Of a stretch of 64,000 nt of DNA, positions 37,628-47,264 are shown piece by piece. Location: assembly GCF_002245655.1 (NCBI RefSeq), contig NZ_NOIH01000002.1:145174-209173 (forward strand), in the 5' to 3' direction. Source of the stretch: Thauera propionica. Lineage in GTDB: Bacteria; Pseudomonadota; Gammaproteobacteria; Burkholderiales; Rhodocyclaceae. Positions within the stretch are counted from its first letter, which is position 1. Each line of letters opens with the position of its first letter. The notes below the pieces were generated by a model, which made no database searches, was not told the origin of the DNA, and saw nothing but the letters and a program-made list of their open reading frames with translations. The position numbers and the translations under genes are program-made.

Positions 37628-38794
37628 TCAGCGCAGGTAGTCCGTGATCAGCTCCCAGCGCCCGTTGCGGATCTGTGCCAGACGCCCATGGCGGTTGCCG
37701 AGGTGGTCGTCGGCGCTGAAGCGGTACGACGGGCTGCCGAAGTAATCACGGGTGAATTCGAGGCGTTCGAGGGTGCGCGCGAACGCCTCGGGCGTCAAGT
37801 CGCGACCGGTCGCCTCGGCGGTACGCACGAACATGTCGGCCAGCGAGTAGCCCATCACGCTCCAGACGTTGGGCGCCGCACCGAAACGCGCGCGGTAGCG
37901 CTCGATCCAGTCGGCGAGCTGGCTGTTCGCGCCCTCGGCATAGGGGTGCGGCAGCACGCTGACGCCGTACAGGCCCTCGACTGCGTCACCGCCGAGTTCG
38001 TGCGTCTGGGCCGAATAGCCCGACGCCGTCACCAGCATATCGACCTTCCAGCCGATGCGCCTCGCCTCGGCCATCGCTGCCACGGTTTCGCGCACGACGG
38101 TGGCAAGCACGACCAGATCGCATTCGGCCGCACGCAGGCGTGCGACCTGGCTCGACAGGTCGGTGGCGCCGCGCTTGTAACCGGTGCGCTCGAACAGCGT
38201 CTGGCCGAGCCTCTCGAGGCCTGTCTCGACGCCCTTCATCACCTCGAGACCGTAGTCGTCGTCCTGGTACAGCAGGCAGGTGCGACGATAGCCGCCAGCC
38301 TGCACCATGTGCCGTGTCGCAGCCTCCATGTAGTCCTGGTAGGGCGCGAAGTTCTGGAACTTGAGCGGGTGCAGCGGTTCGTAGGTCGCCTTGTGCGGCG
38401 AGAACGGGAACAGGTGCAGGCGCCCGGCCTCGAGTACCACCGGCATCGTCGCCATCACCACCGGCGTGCCCATCGTGGCGATGAAGGCAAAGGCTTTGTC
38501 GCGCTGCACCAGCTTGCGCGCCGCCAGCACGCCGCGCTTGGGATCGTAGCCCGCGTCCTCGACCGCCAGCCGCAACCTCCGACCATGCACCCCGCCGGCG
38601 GCATTGGCCTCGTCAAAGCGCATCAGCATTCCGTCGCGCACCGGCGTGCCCAGCATCGCGATCGGCCCCGACAGGTCAGAGATGTGGCCGACGACGATCT
38701 CGCGCGCGCTGACGCCGGCGACATCGGCCGCATGAAGGGAGGTGCCGGCCAGAGCGGCAAACAGGGCAAGGGCGAGGCGACGCAAGCGTTTCAT
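37628..38794 (-). CDS. Branched-chain-type ABC transporter substrate-binding protein
   Basis: 388 residues from an ATG at 38794 with CCAGGAGA upstream. The signal peptide MKRLRRLALALFAALAG is cleaved near LHA-AD. The type I periplasmic-binding fold starts with IVVGHISDLSGPIAMLG and includes FDEANAAGGVHGRRLRL and VLAARKLVQRDKAFAF. The ligand may be an amino acid or an aromatic/amide compound. The two permeases lie upstream on the same strand; no ATPase gene is in the window. Confidence 0.88.
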   Translation of the reverse strand: MKRLRRLALALFAALAGTSLHAADVAGVSAREIVVGHISDLSGPIAMLGTPVRDGMLMRFDEANAAGGVHGRRLRLAVEDAGYDPKRGVLAARKLVQRDKAFAFIATMGTPVVMATMPVVLEAGRLHLFPFSPHKATYEPLHPLKFQNFAPYQDYMEAATRHMVQAGGYRRTCLLYQDDDYGLEVMKGVETGLERLGQTLFERTGYKRGATDLSSQVARLRAAECDLVVLATVVRETVAAMAEARRIGWKVDMLVTASGYSAQTHELGGDAVEGLYGVSVLPHPYAEGANSQLADWIERYRARFGAAPNVWSVMGYSLADMFVRTAEATGRDLTPEAFARTLERLEFTRDYFGSPSYRFSADDHLGNRHGRLAQIRNGRWELITDYLR

Positions 38795-38894
38795 CGCGGA
38801 GGATCTCCTGGAGGAATACAAGGCGGCAGTCACGCCGCTTCACAGGGCTCGGATTGTCGAATGATCCAGAATTGCGAGCAAGCGGGTGCCGGCG

Positions 38895-39869
38895 TCATCC
38901 GCTGCGCGGGCCGCTGGCCAGCCCCTGCGGCCGCAGCAGGACGACCGCCACGATGATCGCGCCGAACAGCACCAGTTCCAGCCCCGCCGAGCGCGCCCAG
39001 TCGCCGGGCAGGGTGTCGCGCAGCACGGCGATCGCCTGCGGGATCGCCACCACCACCAGCGCGCCCCACACCGCACCGGACAGGCGCCGCGCGCCGCCGA
39101 TGAACGCCAGCATCAGCAGCTCGAACGAGAACACGAGGCCGAACTGCTCGGGGCTGATGAAGCCGATCCAGTGCGCGTAAAGGCTGCCACCCAGTGCCGA
39201 CAGGCTGCCGCCGACGATGAAGGCGCGCAGCTTGGCCGCGCCGGGCGCGATGCCGCAGGCATCGGCGGCAGCCTCGTCCTCGCGTACCGCACGCCACGCG
39301 CGCCCGAGACGCGAGCGAAGCAGGCGGGCAGCGAGCGCGAGCGCGATAAGCAGTACAACGATGCTGACCGCCGCCTGCGCCAGCGGCGTGTCGGCCTGCC
39401 AGCCCGCCAGGCCGAAGCCCGGCACCATCAGGCCGGCCGCGCCGTGCGTCAGCGACTCCCAGCGCACCAGCGCCTCTTCGACGATCAGCGCGAAGGCGAG
39501 CGTACTCATGCCGAAGTACAGCCCGCCGAGTCGCCCCGCCGGCAGGCTCGCCAGCACGCCGCCCAGCGCACCGACGGTGGCCGCCAGCGGCAAGGCCAGC
39601 AGCGGCGCCACGCCGGCCTGCACCAGCAGGGTCTGGGCATAGGCCCCGAGCGCGACGAGCGCGCCCTGCCCGAGCACGATCTGCCCCGCCTGGCCGACGA
39701 TGATGACCACCCCGAGACCCGCGATGGCGTAGGTCGCGACCAGCGTCGCCTGGCTGAAGGCGAAGTCGGCGCCGAGCCACCCCACCGCGAGCGCCAGCAG
39801 CAGCCCCCAGACGAAGGCTGCACGCAGCACGCGCAGCCCCTCCGGGGCCGCCACCGGCGTCGCGCTCAT
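38895..39869 (-). CDS. Branched-chain-type ABC permease (LivM-like)
   Basis: 324 residues with eight to ten membrane helices. LivM signs are GLGVVIIVGQAGQIVLGQGALVALGAY and LYFGMSTLAFAL, then the EAA-type loop RLGRAWRAVREDEAAADACGI and LSALGGSLYAHWIGFISPEQFG. It forms the channel with the LivH-like protein. It starts inside the stop of that gene (ATGA). Confidence 0.92.
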   Translation of the reverse strand: MSATPVAAPEGLRVLRAAFVWGLLLALAVGWLGADFAFSQATLVATYAIAGLGVVIIVGQAGQIVLGQGALVALGAYAQTLLVQAGVAPLLALPLAATVGALGGVLASLPAGRLGGLYFGMSTLAFALIVEEALVRWESLTHGAAGLMVPGFGLAGWQADTPLAQAAVSIVVLLIALALAARLLRSRLGRAWRAVREDEAAADACGIAPGAAKLRAFIVGGSLSALGGSLYAHWIGFISPEQFGLVFSFELLMLAFIGGARRLSGAVWGALVVVAIPQAIAVLRDTLPGDWARSAGLELVLFGAIIVAVVLLRPQGLASGPRSG

Positions 39870-40741
39870 CGCCCGCCCCCGCCCGCACGCCCCGCGGCCA
39901 AGCCCTGCGGGAACAGCAGCAGCGCGGCCATCAGCAGCACGTAGGGCACGACGTCCTTCGCCCCCTCCGGCAGCACCAGCCCTGCAAGCGCCTCGACCAC
40001 GCCGAGAAACAGACCGCCGGCCAGCGCGCCCGGCAGGCTCGTGAGCCCGCCCAGCACCGCCGCCGGAAAGGCCTTAAGCGCGATCAAACCCATGTTGAGG
40101 TGCACGAAGGTGATCGGCGCCAGCAGCAGGCCGGCCACCGCCGCCAACCCCGCGCCGAGGGCCCAGGCCAGGGTGTGCATGCGCGCCACCGGCACGCCCA
40201 TCAGCGCCGCGACGCGCGCATCCTCGGAGCAGGCGCGCAGCGCGAGGCCGGCGCGGGTATGCCGAAAGAACAGCGCGAGCAGCAACACCAGCACGACGGT
40301 GGCGAGCACGACCCACACATGGCTTGCTGCCAGCACCAGCGGGCCGATGCCGAGGGTGTCGGCCGCGAAGGGCAGGCGGTACATGTCCTGCGCCGCAGCC
40401 GGCACCGAGGCCACGCCGCCGCGCATCATCATGCCGAGGCCGAAGGTCAGCAGCACCGCGACCAGATGCGGCTGGCCGATCGCACGCCGCAGCGCAACCC
40501 GTTCGAGCCCGGCGCCGAGCAAGGCCACCGCCAGCACCGCGCCAACGGCCGCCAGTGCCAACGGCCAGCCCGCCGCGAGGTGCAGCGCCAGCCCGGCAAA
40601 GCCGCCCAGCATCAAAAGGTCGCCCTGCATGAAGCTGACCGTCTCGGTTGCCTTGAACACCAGCACGAAGGACAGCGCCACCAGGCCGTACACGCAGCCG
40701 ATGGCGATTCCGCTGGAGAGGACCTGGAGGAAGGAAAGCAT
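39866..40741 (-). CDS. Branched-chain-type ABC permease (LivH-like)
   Basis: 291 residues from an ATG at 40741 (MLSFLQVLSSGIAIGCVYGLVAL); 12 extra residues upstream are possible but not conserved. LivH signs are VFKATETVSFMQGDLLMLGGFAGLALH and FFRHTRAGLALRACSEDARVAALMGV, and GGLTSLPGALAGGLFLGVVEAL. It lies 87 bp after the nitronate monooxygenase gene on the same strand. Confidence 0.92.
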   Translation of the reverse strand: MLSFLQVLSSGIAIGCVYGLVALSFVLVFKATETVSFMQGDLLMLGGFAGLALHLAAGWPLALAAVGAVLAVALLGAGLERVALRRAIGQPHLVAVLLTFGLGMMMRGGVASVPAAAQDMYRLPFAADTLGIGPLVLAASHVWVVLATVVLVLLLALFFRHTRAGLALRACSEDARVAALMGVPVARMHTLAWALGAGLAAVAGLLLAPITFVHLNMGLIALKAFPAAVLGGLTSLPGALAGGLFLGVVEALAGLVLPEGAKDVVPYVLLMAALLLFPQGLAAGRAGGGGR

Positions 40742-40828
40742 GGGGGCGAAGCATAGCAGCCGATCCGCCCCCTGCACCGCTGCCCGGCTGGTGCCGCGCA
40801 GCAGGCTGCCGTGATCACGCCGAACTGA

Positions 40829-41803
40829 TCACACCGAAGTCAGCGCCGCACTCGGCGGCAGGGCGCAGGCGGCACGGTACTCGCGCGCGAGGCGGGCCAC
40901 CAGCTCGGCCGTGGTCGGCACATCGTGGATCGTCGCCACGCCGTGGCCCGCACTCCACACGTCGCGCCAGGCCTTGGCCTCCTCGGCGAGGTCGTGCAGC
41001 TTGCCCTTGCCGAAGCCGGCGGCCAGTTCCTCGCGCCGGTAGCCCGCACGCTCGAGGCTCTGCCACATGAAGTTGGCGTTGGTGCCGGAGATGGCATCGG
41101 TGTAGACGATGTCGGCCGGGACGCAGTCGACCACCATCTGCTTGTATTCCGGCTGGGCCATCGCCTCGCGGGTAGCGATGAAACGCGTGCCCATGTAGGC
41201 GAGGTCCGCCCCCAGCACTTCGACCGCGCGGATCGCCGCGCCGTCGGAGATCGCACCGGCCGCGACCAGCAGGCCGTCCCAGAACTCGCGGATCTCGCGC
41301 ACCAGGCTGATGACGTTCTGCCCGCCCGCATGCCCGCCCGCGCCGCCAGCCACCGCGATAATGCCGTCGACGCCCGCCGCGATCGCCTTGCGCGCATGGT
41401 AGGCATGGACGACGTCGGACAACACCAGCCCCCCGTAGCCGTGCACCACCTTCACGACCTCGGCCGGATTCCCCAGGCTGGTGATCACGATCGGTACCTG
41501 GTGACGGACGAGGATCTCCAGGTCTTCCTGCAGCCGCACATTGGACGCATGCAGGATCAGGTTGACCCCGTGCGGCGCGCACGGCGCATCGGGATTGGCC
41601 GCGCGATGGGCAGCGAGTTCAGCATCGATGCGCGTCAGCCACTCGTCGAGCTGCGCCGCCGGCCGGGCGTTCATGGCCGGGAAGGTGCCGGCGACACCGG
41701 CCTTGCAGGTTTCGATGACGAGGTCCGGGCCGGACACGAGGAACATCGGGGCGGCGATCGCCGGCACGCTGAAACGGCCGCGCAGGCTGGCGGGAAGGCT
41801 CAT
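40829..41803 (-). CDS. Nitronate monooxygenase family FMN enzyme
   Basis: 324 residues. It has the family TIM-barrel signs: APMFLVSGPDLVIETCKAGVAGTFPA, GVNLILHASN, VITSLGNPAEVV, and the FMN phosphate site AVAGGAGGHAGGQN followed by LVAAGAISDGAAIRAVEVLGADLAYMGTRF. Members oxidise alkyl nitronates, and some act as enoyl-ACP reductases, so the substrate is open. The gene may be first in an operon with the LivHM-type genes, and a palindrome overlaps its promoter. Confidence 0.85.
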   Translation of the reverse strand: MSLPASLRGRFSVPAIAAPMFLVSGPDLVIETCKAGVAGTFPAMNARPAAQLDEWLTRIDAELAAHRAANPDAPCAPHGVNLILHASNVRLQEDLEILVRHQVPIVITSLGNPAEVVKVVHGYGGLVLSDVVHAYHARKAIAAGVDGIIAVAGGAGGHAGGQNVISLVREIREFWDGLLVAAGAISDGAAIRAVEVLGADLAYMGTRFIATREAMAQPEYKQMVVDCVPADIVYTDAISGTNANFMWQSLERAGYRREELAAGFGKGKLHDLAEEAKAWRDVWSAGHGVATIHDVPTTAELVARLAREYRAACALPPSAALTSV

Positions 41804-41860
41804 GGGCTAGTCTCCTTGAATGGATCGGGACGCCTTCGCAGGGGCGTCTGCCGGACAGCG

Positions 41861-41898
41861 ACTCTAACATCGCCCCGGCAGGATTCAAACGATCGTTT
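41861..41898 (-). promoter_or_regulatory. Candidate promoter and overlapping 12-bp palindrome of the nitronate monooxygenase gene
   Basis: Minus-strand TTGAAT (41888-41883), a 16-bp spacer and TAGAGT (41866-41861). The palindrome AAACGATCGTTT (41887-41898) touches the -35. It looks like a TetR-family operator and fits the CAAAC-N4-GTTT form used by PsrA-type regulators, though no regulator gene is next to it. Confidence 0.45.
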
Positions 41899-41942
41899 AA
41901 ATTTACGCACCCACCCCTGCGTCCCGACCATCGGAAGGGGCT

Positions 41943-44108
41943 TCAGCCCAGGAAACGGTCGTAGACACCCTGGCGCCACAGCACGATCGCGATGACGACC
42001 ACGATCAACAGGAACATCCAGGTGCCCCAGGGTGTTTCCTTCTCCGCATAGGGGTCTGCCATCGAACGCGAAGCTCCCGCCGGCAGGCTTGCCACACCGG
42101 TGAGCGCACTGCCGAATGGAATGTTGATGCGGGCGCGGGTGTTCACCGCCCAGCCGTTGGCGTCGAGCAACGGCCCGAGGTTGCGCTGGCGCAGCTTGAG
42201 CCAGGCCAGCAGCATCGACGGTCCGGAAATGAGCAACATGACGCCGGCGATCACCAGCGGCATCTGCCAGCCGGGCAGCGACAGAAAGCCCGTCACGACC
42301 GCCGCCAGTGCAGTGCCCAGGGCGCCGAGCGCGAGGCCGATGGCGGCGAAGATGCCGGCGAACTTGGCGATGTCGAAGGCCTGGGGCGCGGGGGCTGGAG
42401 CGGGCGCGGGCGCTTCGACCTTGGCCCCGGCACCGGCCACGCCGGCCGCCGCCTTGTCCTCGACCGCCTTGTCGCGCGAAGCCGCGAACTTCTGAATCTG
42501 GTCGCCGATCATGCGGCCTACGCGCTTGTATGGCGACCAGAAGGCCTGGCGCACGCTGATCGGCGCTTCCACCACCTTGACCACGGCTGCGTTCCAGTCC
42601 CGCCCCCGGCGGTCATAGAACACGCCGTTGCGGCCCGGCACCATCATTTCGTCGGCATCGCCGCCGGTCATCGCCGCGACGATGGTGATCGGCGCCTCGC
42701 CTTCGCGCCTGCATTCGCAATACACGAGGTAGGCACCGGACAAGGGCGCCAGCGCGGCGTGGCGTCCCATGTCGGAAACGCGCAGGCACAACTCGCAGCT
42801 GCGCTGATCGAGGTAGAGCGTGCCCGCCTGGAAGATGGCCTTGTTGCCGGCGTTGTAGAAGTCGCTGAGGGTGACGAAGTTGCGCAGCAACGTGACCAGG
42901 TCGCGGTTGTAGCGCACCAGGCGCTCGAGCGCATCGACCTGGGCGGCGGCGGTCTCGGCCGCGAGGTCCTGCTGGATCAGCGCCGTCAGCTCGGCCTGCG
43001 CGGAACCGGCGAGCAGCGCGCGCAGGGTGTCGGCGGGCACGGCTGCAAGCGGCGTCGCCGGCGTCGCGGCCAGCCAGGCGCGATAGGCGTCGAAGCGTGC
43101 GGCAATGTCCTGCCACTCGGCGTGGGACAGCGTGGTCCGTTCGCCGAGGATGGGCTTGATGACGTCCTCGCGCAGCGCGGTGATGCGCGCCTCCCAGGCC
43201 GGATTGAGCCCATCCTGCAGCGGCAAGGAACGGCCGGCACCGACCTGGGCCAGCGGCAGCGCGGCCACGCCTTCGGTGTCGGTGGCCAGCGTCTGCACGG
43301 CAAGGCCGACGTAGGTGGTATCGGCGGGGTTCAGCGCAGTGGCGGCGCGTTCGTCGAAGGCGGCGAGGCGGCAGCGGGTGAAGTAGTCCTCCACCTTGGC
43401 GCGTACGGCATCGAACACCGCAGCCGCGGCCGCCGTGCACTCGCCCAGCGGCAGCACGCTGTCCGGATTTGCGGCGGCTTGGTCATGCCAGTCCACGACC
43501 GACTGCGCCGCGGTGAAGAAGGCGCTCACCTTGTCCTGGTCGATGCCCGGCTTGCCACTGCGGTCCTCGACGGCGCCGAAATGCTCGATGACGAGGCCGA
43601 TCGTCTTCGCCAGCTCGGCGTCCGGGGTAAGTTCGGCCGGCACGATGCCGTCGCCGTTGTAGTGATCGGGCGCGAACAGCCGGGACGGGTCAGCCAGGTC
43701 GGCGACCGCGACCGAGTCGGCGTCAGGCTTGCCCATGTAGGCGAGCACCTTCCTCGCCGTCGCCAAAAGCTTTCCGCCCTCGGGGTGATCGTCCGCGATC
43801 GCCGCGAGCGGCAAGCCATCCACGCCGCGGAACAGCACGTCCGGCGTCTTCAGCACGGCGCACATCCAGTTAGCCGCGGCGATGACCTCGGGCGCGCGGA
43901 TACGACCATCGCCATCGGTGTCCAGCAGTTGCAGCGTACGGGTGTCGAACTCGAGCCCGGAGGTGGGGCAGGCCAGCACAGACCACAGCTTCTGGTCGAG
44001 TTCACCGAGGTGACGCAGGTCGTCCGCGTTCTCGATCAGGACCTGGTCGAAGCCACCGGAGCGAAAGAAACGCCACCGATAGCCCTTGTCGTTCTCTTGC
44101 GTGCTCAT
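41943..44108 (-). CDS. Uncharacterised membrane protein with EF-hand-like loops and a Cys cluster
   Basis: 721 residues; I do not recognise a named family. The N-terminus (residues 63-74, DTDGDGRIRAPE) is a near-perfect EF-hand loop. A second loop at 148-159 (DHYNGDGIVPAE) and a poor third at 182-193 (DRSGKPGIDQDK) suggest an EF-hand array. A long soluble, mostly helical part follows. At about 438-466 there are CELC and CEC, a possible four-cysteine metal site. A Pro/Ala linker (~555-575) leads to three membrane helices (~583-612, 617-638, 696-712); the C-terminus is short. There is no signal peptide, so the large N-terminal part is probably cytoplasmic. It is a single gene, with no clear partner. 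Confidence 0.8.
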   Translation of the reverse strand: MSTQENDKGYRWRFFRSGGFDQVLIENADDLRHLGELDQKLWSVLACPTSGLEFDTRTLQLLDTDGDGRIRAPEVIAAANWMCAVLKTPDVLFRGVDGLPLAAIADDHPEGGKLLATARKVLAYMGKPDADSVAVADLADPSRLFAPDHYNGDGIVPAELTPDAELAKTIGLVIEHFGAVEDRSGKPGIDQDKVSAFFTAAQSVVDWHDQAAANPDSVLPLGECTAAAAAVFDAVRAKVEDYFTRCRLAAFDERAATALNPADTTYVGLAVQTLATDTEGVAALPLAQVGAGRSLPLQDGLNPAWEARITALREDVIKPILGERTTLSHAEWQDIAARFDAYRAWLAATPATPLAAVPADTLRALLAGSAQAELTALIQQDLAAETAAAQVDALERLVRYNRDLVTLLRNFVTLSDFYNAGNKAIFQAGTLYLDQRSCELCLRVSDMGRHAALAPLSGAYLVYCECRREGEAPITIVAAMTGGDADEMMVPGRNGVFYDRRGRDWNAAVVKVVEAPISVRQAFWSPYKRVGRMIGDQIQKFAASRDKAVEDKAAAGVAGAGAKVEAPAPAPAPAPQAFDIAKFAGIFAAIGLALGALGTALAAVVTGFLSLPGWQMPLVIAGVMLLISGPSMLLAWLKLRQRNLGPLLDANGWAVNTRARINIPFGSALTGVASLPAGASRSMADPYAEKETPWGTWMFLLIVVVIAIVLWRQGVYDRFLG

Positions 44109-44215
44109 CTTTCACTCCCTGTCGTGATCCGGTTGTTATCCGCGCTGCTTACACCGCCGGGATACTGCGCCGGAATCGGACCGCCGACAACCGCCCGGCA
44201 CCCGGAGCGGGCGCC

Positions 44216-44857
44216 TCAGCCGTAGGCGCCGACGAAGGGGTTGGTCTCGCGCTCCTCGCCGAAGGTCGAGGTCGGCCCATGACCCGGAATGAAGGTGATG
44301 TCGTCACCGAGCGGAAACAGCTTCTCGCGGATCGAGCGGATCAGCGTCTGGTGGTCGCCGCGCGGAAAGTCGGTGCGGCCGATCGAGCCGGCGAACAGCA
44401 CGTCGCCGACGATGGCCAGGCGCGCGCCCTCATGCACGAAGACGACGTGGCCCGGCGTGTGGCCCGGCGTGTGGATGACCTTGAGGCTCTCCTCGCCGAC
44501 GGTAACGGTGTCGCCGTCATGCAGCCAGCGGTCCGGCTCGAAGGTCTCGACGTCGGGAAAGCCGAACATCTTGCTCTGCTGCGGCATGCCCTCGATCCAG
44601 AAGCGGTCCTCTTCCTGCGGCCCTTCGACCGGCACGCCGAGCTCGCGCGCCAGCCTGGCCGTGCCGCCGGCATGATCGATGTGGCCATGAGTGATCAGGA
44701 TCTTCTCCACCGTCACCCCCAGCTTGGCTACCGCCGCGAGGATGCGATCGATGTCGCCACCGGGGTCCACCACCGCCGCCTTTTTCGTCTTCTCACACCA
44801 AAGGATGCTGCAGTTCTGCTGGAAGGGCGTGACCGGGACGATGCTGGCCTGGATCAT
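44216..44857 (-). CDS. MBL-fold metallo-hydrolase (YcbL / glyoxalase-II-like)
   Basis: 213 residues. The zinc motif THGHIDHAGG and later HTPGHTPGHVVF, VGDVLFAGSIGRTDFPRGDHQ and PGHGPTSTFGEE match YcbL-type glyoxalase-II relatives. Such enzymes may hydrolyse S-D-lactoylglutathione or other thioesters. It stands alone between the EF-hand protein and gdhA. Confidence 0.9.
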   Translation of the reverse strand: MIQASIVPVTPFQQNCSILWCEKTKKAAVVDPGGDIDRILAAVAKLGVTVEKILITHGHIDHAGGTARLARELGVPVEGPQEEDRFWIEGMPQQSKMFGFPDVETFEPDRWLHDGDTVTVGEESLKVIHTPGHTPGHVVFVHEGARLAIVGDVLFAGSIGRTDFPRGDHQTLIRSIREKLFPLGDDITFIPGHGPTSTFGEERETNPFVGAYG

Positions 44858-44923
44858 GGGGCGGGCTCCTGAATGGCGTGGGATCGGGCGGCAGTTTAAC
44901 TGATCGCGGCAGACGGTCCGGTG

Positions 44924-44964
44924 AACGAAAAACCCGCCTGTCGGCGTAAGGCGCGACAGGCGGG
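44924..44964 (-). terminator. Intrinsic terminator of gdhA
   Basis: Minus-strand arms CCCGCCTGTC and GACAGGCGGG, perfect over 10 bp, followed by TTTTTCGTT. It is about 45 bases after the gdhA stop. Confidence 0.88.
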
Positions 44965-45007
44965 CTTGGCGTGCTGCCGGGCGCCGCAGCGCCGCGGAGT
45001 CAGGCGA

Positions 45008-46351
<1,344 letters not shown>

Positions 46352-46383
46352 GATGTTTGGCCTGCTTGGTGGATGGACACGCG

Positions 46384-46421
46384 CACGCGACCGCCTCGGT
46401 TTTACCCGAGGCGGTCGCGTG
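46384..46421 (-). promoter_or_regulatory. Strong stem-loop in the gdhA leader
   Basis: Perfect 16-bp arms (46384-46399 and 46406-46421) and a six-base loop, ending 33 bases before the gdhA ATG. No T-run follows, so it is not a normal terminator. Confidence 0.7.
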
Positions 46422-46425
46422 AATT

Positions 46426-46460
46426 CACCAATATTGTGCATCAAATTCACACAATTGGTG
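46426..46460. promoter_or_regulatory. Imperfect inverted repeat upstream of gdhA
   Basis: CACCAATATTGTGC (46426-46439) and CACACAATTGGTG (46448-46460), equal apart from a two-base gap and end mismatches. The GCAC/GGTG half-sites recall NtrC boxes, but no sigma-54 promoter was found. Confidence 0.4.
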
Positions 46461-46544
46461 CGCAAATCTCAATGACAGGCCGCCAACCATCCTTACGTCA
46501 TTGTATTTGCACCTCTGCAGTGCGCGCGCACTACTTGAGGGCAT

Positions 46545-46572
46545 AAAAAGGCCGGGCAAGCCCGGCCTTTTT
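46545..46572. terminator. Terminator after the OmpA-like gene (symmetric)
   Basis: GGCCGGGC and GCCCGGCC arms with a two-base loop, flanked by A-run and T-run on both sides. It follows the stop of the minus-strand OmpA-like gene by 22 bases and could act in both directions. Confidence 0.85.
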
Positions 46573-46594
46573 GAAAACGCGCCGCTGGTGATGC

Positions 46595-47074
46595 TTACTG
46601 CACGCGCACCTCGACCCGGCGCGCCTCGGCGGCGTCTTCCCCGCCCAGGGTCACCGCCGGGCGGCGCATCAGCACTCGCTTGGCCGGCACGCCGGCGGCA
46701 AGCAGGCCCTCGCGCACCGAAAGGGCGCGATTCCTCGCCACCTCGGCATTGATCGCGGCGGCACCGGTTTCGTCGTGATAGCCGGACAGCAGCGCATGGG
46801 CCTCGGGCGCTGCCGCCAGCGCGGCGACCACGGTGTCGATCTGCGCCGCAGCCGTAGGAGGCAGCACCGTCTCGCCGAGGTCGAAATGGATCTTCACAAG
46901 CGGCTCGCCGACTTCTGCCACCTCCACGAACATATCGGTGGCCGGCTCGACCGGCGCCTGCGCGCCACGCAGCTGATACGCACCGAGGCCAATGACGAAA
47001 GCAATGACCAGCGCAATGATGCCGAACACCACGCCCATGACGACGTTGAGTTCGCTGTCTTCCTGATCGAACAT
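46595..47074 (-). CDS. OmpA-domain protein with N-terminal membrane anchor
   Basis: 159 residues from an ATG at 47074 (MFDQEDSELNVVMGVVFGI). One membrane helix lies at about 12-35, then a short linker and an OmpA-like domain: KIHFDLGETVLPPTAAAQID, LLSGYHDETGAAAINAEVARNRALSVREGL and AAEARRVEVRVQ at the end. The Asp/Arg residues that contact diaminopimelate seem kept (HDETG, NRALS, RRVEV). It probably links the inner membrane to peptidoglycan. Confidence 0.85.
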   Translation of the reverse strand: MFDQEDSELNVVMGVVFGIIALVIAFVIGLGAYQLRGAQAPVEPATDMFVEVAEVGEPLVKIHFDLGETVLPPTAAAQIDTVVAALAAAPEAHALLSGYHDETGAAAINAEVARNRALSVREGLLAAGVPAKRVLMRRPAVTLGGEDAAEARRVEVRVQ

Positions 47075-47121
47075 GTGCTGCACCCCCTTGAAAAGACGAA
47101 CCGACCGGCCTGAGCGCTGCA

Positions 47122-47127
47122 ATTCTA
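47122..47127 (-). promoter_or_regulatory. Candidate -10 element TAGAAT for the OmpA-like gene
   Basis: Minus-strand TAGAAT about 48 bp before the ATG; no clear -35. Confidence 0.35.
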
Positions 47128-47264
47128 GCCGAACGCCATGACAGATCCGATGCGCGGCGTGGCGCCACGGGGAACGTACATCATTTGTTTTCGGCAAATG
47201 CGCTCGCCCGCCATGAATCGTCTATCCTGAGTGCCCTGTCATACGGATGATCACGGAGGCAAAA

